Shown here one piece after another: positions 18,260-27,404 of a DNA stretch of 64,000 nucleotides; positions within the stretch are counted from its first letter, which is position 1; each line of letters opens with the position of its first letter. Source of the DNA: Bradyrhizobium sp. CCGB12 (GTDB taxonomy: Bacteria > Pseudomonadota > Alphaproteobacteria > Rhizobiales > Xanthobacteraceae); the NCBI RefSeq assembly GCF_024199845.1, contig NZ_JANADO010000002.1:372001-436000 (forward strand). Direction: 5' to 3'. The notes below the pieces were generated by a model, which was given only the letters and a program-made list of their open reading frames with translations, was not told the DNA's origin and searched no databases. The translations under genes and the position numbers were made by a program.

Positions 18260-18284
18260 GGAACGTTCGACACGGCGGTGCGTC
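18260..18284 (+). promoter_or_regulatory. EcfG-like promoter of DUF4142 gene 1
   Basis: GGAAC-N16-CGTC, one base off the CGTT consensus, ends 26 bases before the ATG of the DUF4142 gene at 18311. The two other DUF4142 loci have GGAAC-N16-(G/T)GTT boxes nearby. Confidence 0.5.
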
Positions 18285-18310
18285 TGTCGTCCACACACCG
18301 GAGATGCAAT

Positions 18311-18787
18311 ATGTTGAGAAGATCGTTTTTGCTCGCTTTGGGCGGGCTCGGTTTGTCGACCTACGCTGCGAGCGCCAGACCCCTTCCACAGCGGGACTTT
18401 CGGACCGCCGACCTCATGGGCGGCGCGTTCGCGATGCAGACGAGTCAGCTCGCCTTGACGCGCACCCGCAATCCCGACGTCATCAATTTCGCGAACGCTG
18501 AGATCGCCGAGCAGGTCCAGGTCGCAAGCGCCCTCGGGGCGGCACCCGGCTCCGCTCCGCTGCGGTCGGATCATGCCGCTTTGCTGCGGCAGCTCGAGGC
18601 GACGCCTTCAGGGTTCGACCGGATGTACGTGCAAGGGCAGATCCGGGGACACCGCGAGTTGCTCGCGCTCAACAATTCGTATTTGCGATCCGGCGGCAAC
18701 CCGCAGGAGCAGCAGGTCGCACAGATGTCGCTTCCAGTCATCCAGCGGCACTTGGCCACCCTGAGCGGTCTCAGAGAAATTGCATGA
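18311..18787 (+). CDS. DUF4142 exported protein
   Basis: The 158-residue protein opens with an export signal (MLRRSFLLALGGLGLSTYAA) and then shows DUF4142: FAMQTSQLALTRTRNPDVIN and FANAEIAEQVQVA, then YVQGQIRGHRELLALNNSYL and a final LPVIQRHLATLSGLREIA. The fold is a ferritin-like bundle of four helices in the periplasm; function is unknown, though the family is linked to stress. The start at 18311 is preferred because the signal peptide begins there and GGAG lies upstream. A split copy lies at 23348-23736 and a nonsense-bearing one at 36949-37443. Confidence 0.85.
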   Translation: MLRRSFLLALGGLGLSTYAASARPLPQRDFRTADLMGGAFAMQTSQLALTRTRNPDVINFANAEIAEQVQVASALGAAPGSAPLRSDHAALLRQLEATPSGFDRMYVQGQIRGHRELLALNNSYLRSGGNPQEQQVAQMSLPVIQRHLATLSGLREIA

Positions 18788-18815
18788 GTGTTTCTAGGAA
18801 TGCGAGAGAGCCTAA

Positions 18816-19031
18816 ATGGCATACGCTCTGTTCAAGGACGGGGAGAAGCTGAGCCGGACGTTTTCGACGGAAGAGGAAACGTTGGAGAAGGCGGACAAGG
18901 CCGGGCTGGTTGAGCACTGCGACAACCAGCCCGTGCTCGAGGCCAAGTTGAAGATCAAGCCTTGCCCCGCCGATCCCGAACCCCACGATGACGCGGATCT
19001 CGACTGGACGCCGGACAAGCGGGCGTCCTGA
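18816..19031 (+). CDS. Small conserved hypothetical protein
   Basis: The 71-residue product begins MAYALFKDGEKLSRTFSTEE and ends DADLDWTPDKRAS. It is acidic, soluble and predicted to form a short helix in the centre (ETLEKADKAGLVEHC). GAGAGAG precedes the ATG by eight bases. It lies 28 bases after the DUF4142 gene and may share its transcript and stress promoter. No function is known. Confidence 0.68.
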   Translation: MAYALFKDGEKLSRTFSTEEETLEKADKAGLVEHCDNQPVLEAKLKIKPCPADPEPHDDADLDWTPDKRAS

Positions 19032-19038
19032 TCATCCG

Positions 19039-19429
19039 TCAGCATCCTTTGCAGATGCTCTTGATCTTCCGGTCGGCCTCTGAGTTCCCGGAGCTCTCGG
19101 AGCGGATCTGCTCGTCGCCCTGCATCGAGGGACCCGGCGTAACTGTCCCATCGATCCGACCGATGCTGGTGCCGCCCGCCGGATTGCCGGGCCGCCCAAC
19201 TGTCGTGGATCCCTGGGGACCAGCGCCGCCGCCCGATTGAGCCGTTCCGGCGTTAGTTCCGGGAGCGGTCGCGGTCCCAGTTGAGGTGCCACCGCCGCCC
19301 GTGCCCGCGGCGGAGGAGCCTGCACCTTCCTCCCGCGCCACCGCCCGAACCTCCGCCGCCCCCGCCGCCCTGTCCTGATGAGGGTCCGACGGAAGCACTG
19401 GCCAGCACGGCGACCAGCAGAAAACCCAT
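19039..19429 (-). pseudogene. Secreted Gly-rich protein, frameshifted
   Basis: ATG at 19429 starts a good signal peptide in one frame (MGFLLVAVLASASVGPSSGQ) followed by poly-Gly, after which the frame is lost. A second frame carries on AGTGGGGTSTGTATAPGTNA and ends with GNSEADRKIKSICKGC, a C-terminal Cys-x-x-Cys-like tail found in small rhizobial secreted proteins. One indel in the Gly-coding repeats near 19330 accounts for the break. It resembles the gene at 4249-4827 at its start only. Confidence 0.55.
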
Positions 19430-19439
19430 TTGCGCATCG

Positions 19440-19554
19440 AACTAGATCGAAATTCTCACGCTCGGGGACCATCTGTTCCGCCTTCACCGCTGGATCTGAA
19501 CCAGGTCCCTTGTTGCTCCGCTGCTCTTCCGGGAATGGGGGGCATCTTTGACAT
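19440..19554 (-). pseudogene. Small conserved protein, frameshift in a C-run
   Basis: AGGAG precedes ATG. The frame begins MSKMPPIP, and after the CCCCCC run a second frame continues EEQRSNKGPGSDPAVKAEQ. Small Bradyrhizobium proteins start with a similar MPPIPxxxRSxKGxGxD pattern. The single-base slip in the homopolymer could be real or a sequencing error. Confidence 0.42.
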
Positions 19555-20462
19555 GGCTTGCTCCTGGTTGGTCTCAGCAAGGAGCAATGAGATGCGGCTG
19601 TGACCGTTCCTGGCAGGATCGCCGCAGCCTGTATGAATGCGAACGCCACAGCCACTTTGACGCAATCCGCGAGAGACGCTCTCGGTGATCCGCGACAGCA
19701 GACCGATCTGCCACTCTCCGGCAAGGTCGTCAACCCTGGCGGGCAAAGCGCCCGCCGGCAGACCTGGAGAAGAGGCGGCGATCGAACACACATTGACGTG
19801 CAGTAAACGGCAGGTCTACTACGAGGCTACGAAAATATCGTAGGTTCTAGTCGTGGCCTTTAGCGCTCGCCGGATGGTGGTGATCGGCTCTGCCGCGTCT
19901 ACGGGCGGGCTGGAGGCTTCATTCTCACGGTGTGTGGAGGGAGAGAACCTGCATCCGCCAGCCGGGTTACATTAGAGCTCGCCGCGCCCAATGCACAGAG
20001 TTCGAGATCAGATTGCAATCCCTTCCGAATGTTCTCGACTTGAGCAGTCTAAAACTCCTCTTGAGAGAAACCTGGATCCCCTGCTTCGCTGGCCGATTCC
20101 TGCTGCCGAACGTGATGCAGTAGCGACCGCTAAGAGCCGGCGTGATCTCACTCACCACCAGCCATGTTTGCGTGTCTTGCCCGTCTCGACATCGACCTGT
20201 CTGCAACCCGCGTGCTGTTCCAGGGGGCCCGACTGTCCGAGAACGCCGGCTTCCTCGTCGTGGAGACTCCGTCGGTAGTCTCCTGCCTCCGCCCGTTTTA
20301 ACGCTATCGGCTGCGGTGTACGCGCTCCGGCAATGTACTATGTATGCTGCTCCGGTTGTTCTGCGCCGTCCTATCTGGCGCGCGGAAATCAGGATAAGTT
20401 CCTGCTTTTGAAGCAGCGTGGTCGTTTGACCGGCTGAATGCAACGACGCTTGCTTGGCTTTC
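19555..20462. other. Long gap without a recognisable gene
   Basis: About 900 bases were read on both strands. Frames are short, with no signal peptide, motif or repeat that could be tied to a family. A weak GGAAC-N16-CATT on the minus strand near 19590-19611 could serve the broken 19440-19554 gene. Confidence 0.5.
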
Positions 20463-21599
20463 TCAGGTCATCTTATGGCCCACGGTGTCTGCCACCCTGG
20501 CTCCCCGAGCTCCCATCGACCTCGGCGCGCCGGTCGTGGTGTCCCTCGCCGTCTGGTGCTCCATCTCAGCATCGAGCTCAGCGCCCAATAGAACTACGAT
20601 GGCGGAAATCCAGAGCCATGTCATGAACCCGATCACGGCACCCAACGATCCGTATGTCTCGTTGAACTTGCCGAAACTGGCAGCATACCAGGAGAACAAC
20701 CCCGAAGCAGCCAGCCAGAGCAGTGTCGCCGCCACGCTCCCCCAGCTGATCCAGCGCCAGCGCGGCGCCTCACGGCTGGGGCCGAATCGGTAGATGCACG
20801 CGAGAGCCAGGGCGAGCGCCACGAACATGGCGGGCCACCGCGCTATCCGAACGAGGAGATCGCCCAAGTCCGAAAGAGAGAGATACTTCAGGACGACAGG
20901 AAGGACCACGACAGCGCCAAGAGCCATCAAAAGGAAGCCGATGGCAGCGACGGTGAAAGCTAGAGATACCGCATTCAGCTTAATGAAACCCCGCTGCTCG
21001 TCTTCTCCGTAGACGATGTTCAGGGTATCGAACAAGGCTTTCATGGCGGCGTTCGCGCTCCACAGCGAAACTGCTAGTCCTATGAGGAACGTCACGCCCA
21101 AGGCCTGGCTGCCCTTGGATGTCACGCGTGTGAGCTGTTCACCTGCGACGTCGATTGCGCCGCCGGGCAGGAATCCGGAGATCTGATCGAAGTGTTTGGC
21201 GATGCTGCCGGGATCCGCGAAAACGCCGTAGATGGCAACGAGCGCTGCGAGGGCAGGGAAGATAGCGAGAATGCTATAGTACGTCATCCCCGCTGCCAGC
21301 GCCAAAATTCGGTGCTTTCCGATATTAGCATGCACGCGCAGCAGAATATCCTTCCAGCCTTTCGCCGGGATTTCAGACGGCTTGGTGGCCTGGCGACCGC
21401 GGTCTGCCTCGCCGCCCTCGCTCGCCGGAGAGGCGGCAGAAGTACCGCTCGCGCCCTGCCGCCGCCCCCGCGAGAAGTCATCGTTCTCGGAAGGGGAAAT
21501 ACGATCCCATAAGAACGCGACTGTCATCAATCCGATCGCCGCGGCAACACTCCACCCGCCCGAGGTTCGCTGATCGATCATTTGTCGGCCGTCCTTCAT
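20463..21599 (-). CDS. YihY/BrkB-family inner-membrane protein
   Basis: The 378-residue protein has an N-terminal hydrophobic helix (residues 14-30), a 60-residue charged linker, and the YihY/virulence factor BrkB core: GWKDILLRVHANIGKHRILA, LAAGMTYYSILAIFPALAAL, LIGLAVSLWSANAAMKALFD and NETYGSLGAVIGFMTWLWIS. Six core membrane helices are visible. Despite old RNase BN annotations the family has no proven enzymatic function; it is an integral membrane protein. The start is supported by GGGAGAAGG four bases upstream. The soluble N-terminal extension is longer than in most members. A GGAAC-N16-GATT sequence at 21616-21640 is a weak stress-promoter candidate. Confidence 0.88.
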   Translation of the reverse strand: MKDGRQMIDQRTSGGWSVAAAIGLMTVAFLWDRISPSENDDFSRGRRQGASGTSAASPASEGGEADRGRQATKPSEIPAKGWKDILLRVHANIGKHRILALAAGMTYYSILAIFPALAALVAIYGVFADPGSIAKHFDQISGFLPGGAIDVAGEQLTRVTSKGSQALGVTFLIGLAVSLWSANAAMKALFDTLNIVYGEDEQRGFIKLNAVSLAFTVAAIGFLLMALGAVVVLPVVLKYLSLSDLGDLLVRIARWPAMFVALALALACIYRFGPSREAPRWRWISWGSVAATLLWLAASGLFSWYAASFGKFNETYGSLGAVIGFMTWLWISAIVVLLGAELDAEMEHQTARDTTTGAPRSMGARGARVADTVGHKMT

Positions 21600-22328
21600 G
21601 GCCTTCTCCCGGCGTAATCACCATCACGGACCGAAGTTCCTCGCCCTCGTTGTCCGATCTCACTCGACAGCGCGCGCTTACGGCGAGCTGGATCGTCGTC
21701 ACTTGCTGCCCCCCTACACCGGCTCGCCAGAAGTTTTCGCGGATCCGATAACTCCGAAGCCGCAGTCGTGAGGGAAGTTCCTAACCGCTGAGCACCTCAG
21801 GGAGGAATCGATCTGCCGGCCCGCCGCATCGGGCGAAGCTATGCCTTCCGGCGCCTCAGCCGCGCAAAGCGCTTAACGGAAGCGCGAACTCGACGCAGAG
21901 CCTCTTGGACCCCGTTCGCGGCGATTTCGCCGGCCATCCTCAGGATCGTTGTCTCAACCAGCTGCTTGCCCGGTGGACGGGGCTACCAAACGGAGCACTC
22001 ATTCTTCTCGGTCCACACGATCAGGACGCCATCCTCTGCCACCGACCAGGCCACAGTCGACGAGCCCGCTCACGATGCAAGGCCCCCTATTTGGGTGCGT
22101 TGGTCCCGCGTTCATGGAAGGCCAGCGCCGGATGGTAGCCTGCTCTCCGATCGCTGAGGAGGCCCCAGAAACACGGCCGGCGTCCATCCGCGCGCAGCGA
22201 TCGAACGGGCATGCTCCTTTTTGAAGTCCCGCGCGTCGATGAGACCTGAACGGCACCGCAATCGATCCTTACCGGTTCTCCTCGGAATGGAATTGCCGTT
22301 GCAGCTACGTGCATGCAGCTAGAACTTT
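21600..22328. other. Gap without a recognisable gene
   Basis: No family-like frame was identified. One frame around 21960-22060 (LLARWTGLPNGALILLGPHD) has protein-like composition but cannot be placed and is open for only 78 codons. Confidence 0.45.
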
Positions 22329-23090
22329 CGTTCGACCATCTTAAGCCGTAACCCAGAGGCTTCACCTGCGGTCAAGCCTTTTGGACAGGCCTCCGCGCAA
22401 TTGAGGATCGTGTGACAGCGGTAGAGCCTGAAGGGTCCTCGCGCTTGTCGAGGCGCTCGCCCGTCGCTTCGTCGCGACTGTCATTGACCATCGGGCCGCA
22501 TTGATCAAAGCGGCCGGCCGGGAAGCGCTCTGAATTCCACTAATAGCTCGGGCACAACGTCGAGCAGCAGGCAGAGGATACACTTGTAGAGGCCATCAAG
22601 CTTGGCACGATCCTCATGGCTTTGGCGCCATTCCTTCTAGGGCGTCGGTGAAAGGGTTTGTAGCCACGGCTCGATTTGCGCAAGCTGCGCATAAAAATTC
22701 GTAATACAGGCACCAGATCCTCGACGACAGGTTGATGCGGCAAAGGCTGGACGCGCAGCGGCTCGCCGTCCGGAACGTCTTCGCTCATGGATTTGGTGCA
22801 GGCAAGCGTGTTCTGGCCGACGATGTTCATAGGAGCCGCATATGCCTTCGCGCTTGAACGTCAGGGTAGCATCGACGTTCGTCTTGATCCAGATCACTCC
22901 ATCCAGAACCATCGGCCCGCAGTCGGTCGTATTGACGAAATAGCTATTGAGCCGGGGTCAACGGCCGTCGTTGGGATTCCAGCGATAGATCTGAAACTCC
23001 CGCAAGGATGTGCGGTCGGGCTTGGCCAGATTGTCCCTCAGATTGTCCCTCTTCGACGCGGGAGTTTCTTGGCAGCCTGAACTCGATCAT
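22329..23090 (-). pseudogene. sdhB: Succinate dehydrogenase iron-sulphur subunit relic, copy 2
   Basis: A second sdhB copy starts at ATG 23090 after GGAGCTAACC (MIEFRLPRNSRVEEG). It is far more decayed than copy 1: fragments are [87 protein letters not shown] and [11 protein letters not shown] in several frames. It keeps the segment that copy 1 has lost (PVVEDLVP). A 12-base tandem repeat (AGGGACAATCTG twice) lies near its start. Several key cysteines fall in different frames, so no functional protein is possible. Confidence 0.78.
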
Positions 23091-23347
23091 GGTTAGCTCC
23101 TGCGAGATGTGGCGGCGGGCGATGAAATTCGAGTCGCCTGCGCGAGCGCTCGCACTTCAAGCGAGAATGAAGGACCGAAGTTGCAGGAGATCTACAACGT
23201 GAGAGCGAAAGCACGATGCGAAAGGGGGCCTATGATCATGACGCGAACTCTGTGCCAACAACCTGTGTTTATCTCGCAGCGCAGCGATCATCATCAAGTT
23301 CTCGGACCGATTAGCTATCAACGATAGGCGCTGCTGGGCCTCGCCTC

Positions 23348-23606
23348 CCGCGGATCTGTCCCTGCACATTACATGCGGTCGAATGGTCCGAAAGGAGGCG
23401 CCGACCCGGGCGCTTGCTCCCAGCGCGCTCGCAACCTGCGCCTGCTCGGCGATTTCCGCGTTCACGAAATTGATCAGGTCGCGGTTGGAAGTGCGCGTCA
23501 GCGCGAGCTGACTTGTCTGTGTTGCGAACGTGCCCAGCAGTTCGAATATCTCGCGGACGATTGGCTTTGGTGCAGTACAGGTCGACAGTCCGAGTCGGCC
23601 TAGTGC
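23348..23606 (-). pseudogene. DUF4142 gene 2, N-terminal half (inverted)
   Basis: The minus strand reads ALGRLGLSTCTAPKPI, TQTSQLALTRTSNRDLINFV, NAEIAEQAQVASALGAS and, after a frameshift, FDRM and NVQGQIRG. This is the first 110 or so residues of the DUF4142 protein encoded intact at 18311. It stops precisely at QIRG. The continuation, RELLALN, is on the opposite strand starting two bases beyond the other end of this block, so the segment appears to have flipped in place. Confidence 0.7.
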
Positions 23607-23607
23607 A

Positions 23608-23736
23608 CGCGAGTTGCTTGCTCTCAACACTTCGTACTTGCCGCTCCGGCAGCAACCCACAGGAACAGCAAGTCGCACACCTATCATCCAGCGTCACCTC
23701 GCGATCCTGAGCAATCTCAGGGAAGTCAGCCTCTTC
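23608..23736 (+). pseudogene. DUF4142 gene 2, C-terminal half
   Basis: The plus strand reads RELLALNTSYLPLRQQPTGT and, continuing, PIIQRHLAILSNLREV. This equals the last 45 residues of the DUF4142 protein (RELLALNNSYLRSGGNPQEQ, LPVIQRHLATLSGLREIA) with a short frame slip in the middle. The residues before RELL are on the minus strand at 23348-23606. Confidence 0.68.
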
Positions 23737-23785
23737 GAGAGAGGGCAGCAGATTTCGTTGCGCTGGATTTTCATATATGTTCCTA

Positions 23786-23810
23786 GGAACGCACGATTTG
23801 CGCCCTGGTT
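23786..23810 (+). promoter_or_regulatory. Possible EcfG-like promoter
   Basis: GGAAC-N16-GGTT, downstream of the split DUF4142 gene and upstream of the decayed secreted-protein region at 23866. An overlapping GTTCC makes TTCCTAGGAAC palindromic. Confidence 0.35.
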
Positions 23811-23865
23811 GGCGAAACGTTCGCACAATGGCTTCAGTTCCTGGTCAAATATCTATCCCGCAGAA

Positions 23866-24240
23866 CCGAGAAGGAGGGCACTCGCAAGGTGATGATTACA
23901 GGAGCCGCCTTGGCAACGTCCTGTTTGTAGGTTTCATCATCTGGTTTGCTGTTCCCCAGATGTTGCTGCAACAGACTACCTTGGACGCCCCTCGACGGGT
24001 GCGGACAAGAGCGCCAGCGACGACCGTAGGCACCGGAATTCCGACGCAACGGGAGGCAATCAGCAAAGCCGCCAAGGAGAATCCCGCTGGTAACGAAGAT
24101 GCGAGCGGCGCTCGTGCGCGTGATGTGAAAGAGACCACGCAGGCGACGACCGTAGCCCGTGAACCTCGATGACAAGCAACGCGAGCAGCTCCGCTCGATC
24201 ATCTCCTCAGTGCACGGCCCGAGCATGGACCGCCCCAATC
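23866..24240 (+). pseudogene. Possible decayed secreted protein (DUF1236-like end)
   Basis: AAGGAGG at 23870 precedes GTGATG, which opens a short signal-like frame (MITGAALATSC). A second frame has LFVGFIIWFAVPQML, then polar Thr/Ala/Asn-rich sequence, and a third near the end reads NLDDKQREQLRSIISSVHGP. The last resembles the xLxxxQRxxIRxxI motif of DUF1236-type secreted proteins. The pieces need two frame changes to join and the assignment is tentative. Confidence 0.28.
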
Positions 24241-24378
24241 GACAAGCTTTGTTTCTCCGTGGTCTCAGACCCAAAGGCTATTTAAGTATAGCCGCGAGTG
24301 GCCCCAGCCCCGGTCCTTGCCCCCGCCTGGGGCCGTTCTTTGCGGGTCCAGCATAGTCAGCATATTGCGACGATCTCG

Positions 24379-24459
24379 ATGGGTAAGTTCTCCCTAGGAT
24401 TCATACTCGTTGGACTTGCCATACTCATCGTCGCAGCGGTCTACATGATCATGCTTTGA
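24379..24459 (+). CDS. Possible 26-residue membrane peptide
   Basis: ATG at 24379 encodes MGKFSLGFILVGLAILIVAA then VYMIML and TGA: a single membrane helix with a short basic N-terminus. No clear ribosome site precedes it, and such small frames occur by chance. It lies between a GC-rich palindrome (CCCCAG...CTGGGG, about 24302-24332) and the end of the sensor kinase gene. Confidence 0.33.
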   Translation: MGKFSLGFILVGLAILIVAAVYMIML

Positions 24460-24507
24460 CATCTGCGGGCACCGGGAGTTGCAGCACGATAATTCAGCAC
24501 GTCGCGA

Positions 24508-25677
24508 TCAAGACATCAGAGGGAACGTAAGGGTGGTGGTGGTGCCGCTCTCGTCGCTCTGCTGGTCGATTGCGCCACCGATCTGCCTGGCAAGTGAGGT
24601 CATCAATTTGAGCCCGGATCCAACCTGGTTGGCACTCTGGATTCCGCGTCCGTCATCCGACACCGTCAAACGTGCCTCGCCGTAGCCGATACCCCCAACC
24701 AATCGCACCCTGATCGTGCCGCCCCCCGCGCCAAAGGCATGCTTGATGCTGTTCATCGCAGCCTCATTCAAGATGAGACCGACAGGCAGCGCCCGATCGA
24801 TGCTTGATTCGAGCTCGTCACATTCGACATCGACGTCAACCTGATCAACCTGCTGCCGGATTGCGCTGCAAAGAGCCCGGATGTAATGGCCGAGCCGGAC
24901 AATCTGGCCTTCCTCGCGAGCGGCGAGTTGATCATGGGCAAGGGAAATCGCGGTGATGCGGCTCGCGACGTGATCGAGGGCTCGGTGAGCTTCAACATCA
25001 TGATAGCGGCGCTTCTGGATGGATATCGAGGACAGGACGAGCTGGAAGTTGTTCTTCACGCGATGCTGCATCTCACGAAGTAAAACCTCGCGCTTTTGGG
25101 CTACGGCCAAGGCCGCCATCAGACTTGCCTCTTGATCGGGTCGGGCAGCATGGCGCAGCACAATACCTATCATTGCGGCAGCGGCGGTCAGAAACTCCGT
25201 TGTGTCTTCGCTGAAGTCGCGCGGGGTTGTACTGTCAACTTCCAACACCCCCCATGCCGCCCCATCAATCAGCACCGGCACGTTGCTCACGGACACGATC
25301 CCATGCTCCTTGAGGAACTCGGAGCGGACGAAGCCTTTTTCTTCACCGAATTCCTTGACGCTGACCGGCTCTCCCGTTTGGTAAGCCCGTCCCCCCGGCG
25401 AACGCAGGTCAGGCGAGAACGTGGCCGTGCCGACCGCTCCGTCCTTCCACCCGACACCGGCGACGAGGAGAAGGTCGGACATCTCCGGACGGTAGCGGAG
25501 GATCTTGACGTGGTGGATCTCGACCGCGCGGGAAATCTGAACAACGACCTGGCTCATGAATCGGTCAAAATCTGTGATCTCAGCCGAAAGACGGCCGATA
25601 TCGACCAGAATGCGAACATGGCGCCGGACCTTGTCCAGCACGTGCGCCTCGCCTTGTTGGTCTGGATTGTCATTCAT
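24508..25677 (-). CDS. GAF sensor histidine kinase (HisKA_2 type)
   Basis: The 389-residue cytosolic kinase has a GAF domain (about 25-175: VDIGRLSAEITDFDRFMSQV, VLIDGAAWGVLEVDS), a HisKA_2 dimerisation/phospho-acceptor region with His205 in REMQHRVKNNFQLV, and an HATPase domain (NEAAMNSIKHAF N-box, SDDGRGI). HisKA_2/HWE kinases often control the alphaproteobacterial general stress response through PhyR. There are no membrane segments, so it senses a cytosolic cue or a partner. It is transcribed from a promoter shared head-to-head with the second kinase at 25853. No response regulator is directly attached to this gene. Confidence 0.92.
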   Translation of the reverse strand: MNDNPDQQGEAHVLDKVRRHVRILVDIGRLSAEITDFDRFMSQVVVQISRAVEIHHVKILRYRPEMSDLLLVAGVGWKDGAVGTATFSPDLRSPGGRAYQTGEPVSVKEFGEEKGFVRSEFLKEHGIVSVSNVPVLIDGAAWGVLEVDSTTPRDFSEDTTEFLTAAAAMIGIVLRHAARPDQEASLMAALAVAQKREVLLREMQHRVKNNFQLVLSSISIQKRRYHDVEAHRALDHVASRITAISLAHDQLAAREEGQIVRLGHYIRALCSAIRQQVDQVDVDVECDELESSIDRALPVGLILNEAAMNSIKHAFGAGGGTIRVRLVGGIGYGEARLTVSDDGRGIQSANQVGSGLKLMTSLARQIGGAIDQQSDESGTTTTLTFPLMS

Positions 25678-25763
25678 GACCCTTCAACGCGTCTCACGAC
25701 AAACGGTGCCGAAGATGGCGACGGGCAGTCCGCAGAGTGGGGGCAACGCGAGCTCAATCCGTT

Positions 25764-25790
25764 GGAACAGGCGTCTTGACCGGCCGTTCC
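25764..25790. promoter_or_regulatory. Palindromic bidirectional EcfG-type promoter
   Basis: The block GGAACAGG...CGTTCC contains two overlapping promoters. On the plus strand GGAAC (25764-25768), 16 bases, then CGTT (25785-25788), a perfect match, leads to the kinase at 25853. On the minus strand GGAAC (25790-25786), 16 bases, then TGTT (25769-25766), leads to the kinase at 25677. Each -10 box is embedded in or overlaps the opposite -35 box, so the two directions should compete for one holoenzyme. Confidence 0.7.
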
Positions 25791-25852
25791 CAGTGTACTT
25801 GGCCATGGGTGTGCCACGCCATCGGCATGCCTCGGGAGAAAGAGGAGCGGCC

Positions 25853-27404
25853 TTGACCACTCGAGAACAGCTAGTTGATCGGCAGCGCGCGCTCGCAAAA
25901 TTCGGTGAGTTCGTCCTCCGTTGCGACGATCTGCCAAGGTTACTGACAGAGGCCTGTCGGCTGATCGCAGCGGCGCTGAATACCGATCTTGCCAAGATCC
26001 TGGAGATTGAGAGCGAGCGGGGAACCGCACTTGTTCTTGCGGGCGTCGGCTGGGCATCAGACATCGTCGGCAAAGCGCGCATACAACTCGATGAACGGTC
26101 TTCGGAGACCTATGCGCTCAACAAAGGCGAGCCGGTTGTCACGCAGGACATCGCCCATGAGACCCGCTTCGACCTCCCGGCTTTCATGAAATCTCATGGC
26201 ATCGTCGCTCTTGTGAACGTGCCCATTTCCCTGCCGGGGGGCAAAGCCTTCGGCCTGCTACAAGTCGATGCTCGCGAAGCCCGCAGTTTCGACGACGATG
26301 ACATCCAATTCCTGCGCACGTACGCCATGATCCTTGGACCGGTCATCGACCGTCTTCGGAAGGTCCGCGATCGAAACAAATGTCGAACGCTTTCGGCTGG
26401 TCGTCGAGAACACCCGCGACTATGCGGCCCTGCTTAGCGACCCCGATGATATCATCACCGACTGGTTTCTCGGCGCGCAGGCGATCTTTGGCTGGAAGGC
26501 CTACGAGATCATCGGGCAGCCTGGCGCCGTGCTCTTTATCGACGAGGACCAGCACATCGGCGTGCCGGAGCTAGAAATCGATGTGGCGCGGAAGCACGGG
26601 ACCGCGACCAACGTGAGGTGGCACAAGCGCAAGGACGGAAGCCGTGTGTTCATCGAGGGGCAGACCGTGGCGCTGCGCAGGGGGGACGGAACAGTGCGCG
26701 GCTTCATGAAGATCGGGCAGGACACGACAGAGCGCCGCCGCGCCGAGGAGCAACAGGGCATCCTGCTCGCCGAGCTCCAGCACCGTGTACGCAACGTCTT
26801 GGCCATGGTGCGCTCGATCATCTTCAAGGGAAATGCCGCTTCGGTGAAGGAGTTCCGTCGCGACCTGGTGGGCCGGATCACAGCGATGGCACGGACGCAG
26901 GCGCTGTTGACGCGGCGTGCTGGTGATGGGGTCGATCTTGAGGCTTTGATCAGCGACGAACTGCTTACTCACGTCACTGCTGTGGACCGGATCACGGTTT
27001 CAGGCCCCGCGGTGACGCTCCCCGCAAAGGCTGCAGAGGTGCTCACCTTGGCGATCCATGAACTGGCGACAAACGCTTTGAAGTATGGCGCCCTGGGCCA
27101 GGCAGAAGGACGATTGCATGTGTCCTGGTGGCGCACGCGGGAGAGTGACAAGGAATGGCTGCACCTGGTCTGGCAGGAGCAAGGCGTCTCCGCGCCTGCG
27201 GCAGGAGAGCCGCGCGCGGGTTTTGGCACCGAGTTGATCACCAAGCGCGTGCCCTATGAGCTTCGGGGCCGCGGAAGCGTGGACTTCCAAGCCGGAGGAA
27301 TCCGCTGCACGATTGCCTTCCCGCTATCGGCCGGCGACAGCATCTTTCAGTCCGACAAGCCCGGTATCCTGTCCGACATCCGAGATCGGGAGGCGACCCT
27401 ATGA
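25853..27404 (+). pseudogene. GAF-PAS HWE histidine kinase with one frameshift
   Basis: TTG at 25853 with AGAGGAG upstream opens a GAF domain (LAKFGEFVLRCDDLPRLLTE, NVPISLPGGKAFGLLQVDA) to about 26365. There the sequence moves to the next frame and continues ETNVERFRLVVENTRDYAAL, a PAS domain (to about 26730), then an HWE kinase: phospho-acceptor His at 26781 in LLAELQHRVRNVLAMVRSI, HELATNALKYGAL, and a WxE-like WLHLVWQEQG. The join is clean, as expected for a single-base indel in one gene. Alternatively the GAF part and the PAS-kinase part are made separately: the latter has its own TTG start at 26334. A response regulator overlaps its stop codon. Confidence 0.75.

Noticed and set aside
21478..21702. 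Small minus-strand protein beginning TTIQLAVSARCRVRSD upstream of the YihY/BrkB gene
   Set aside because: GTG start without a ribosome site, no recalled relatives, and the frame runs far into the YihY/BrkB gene.
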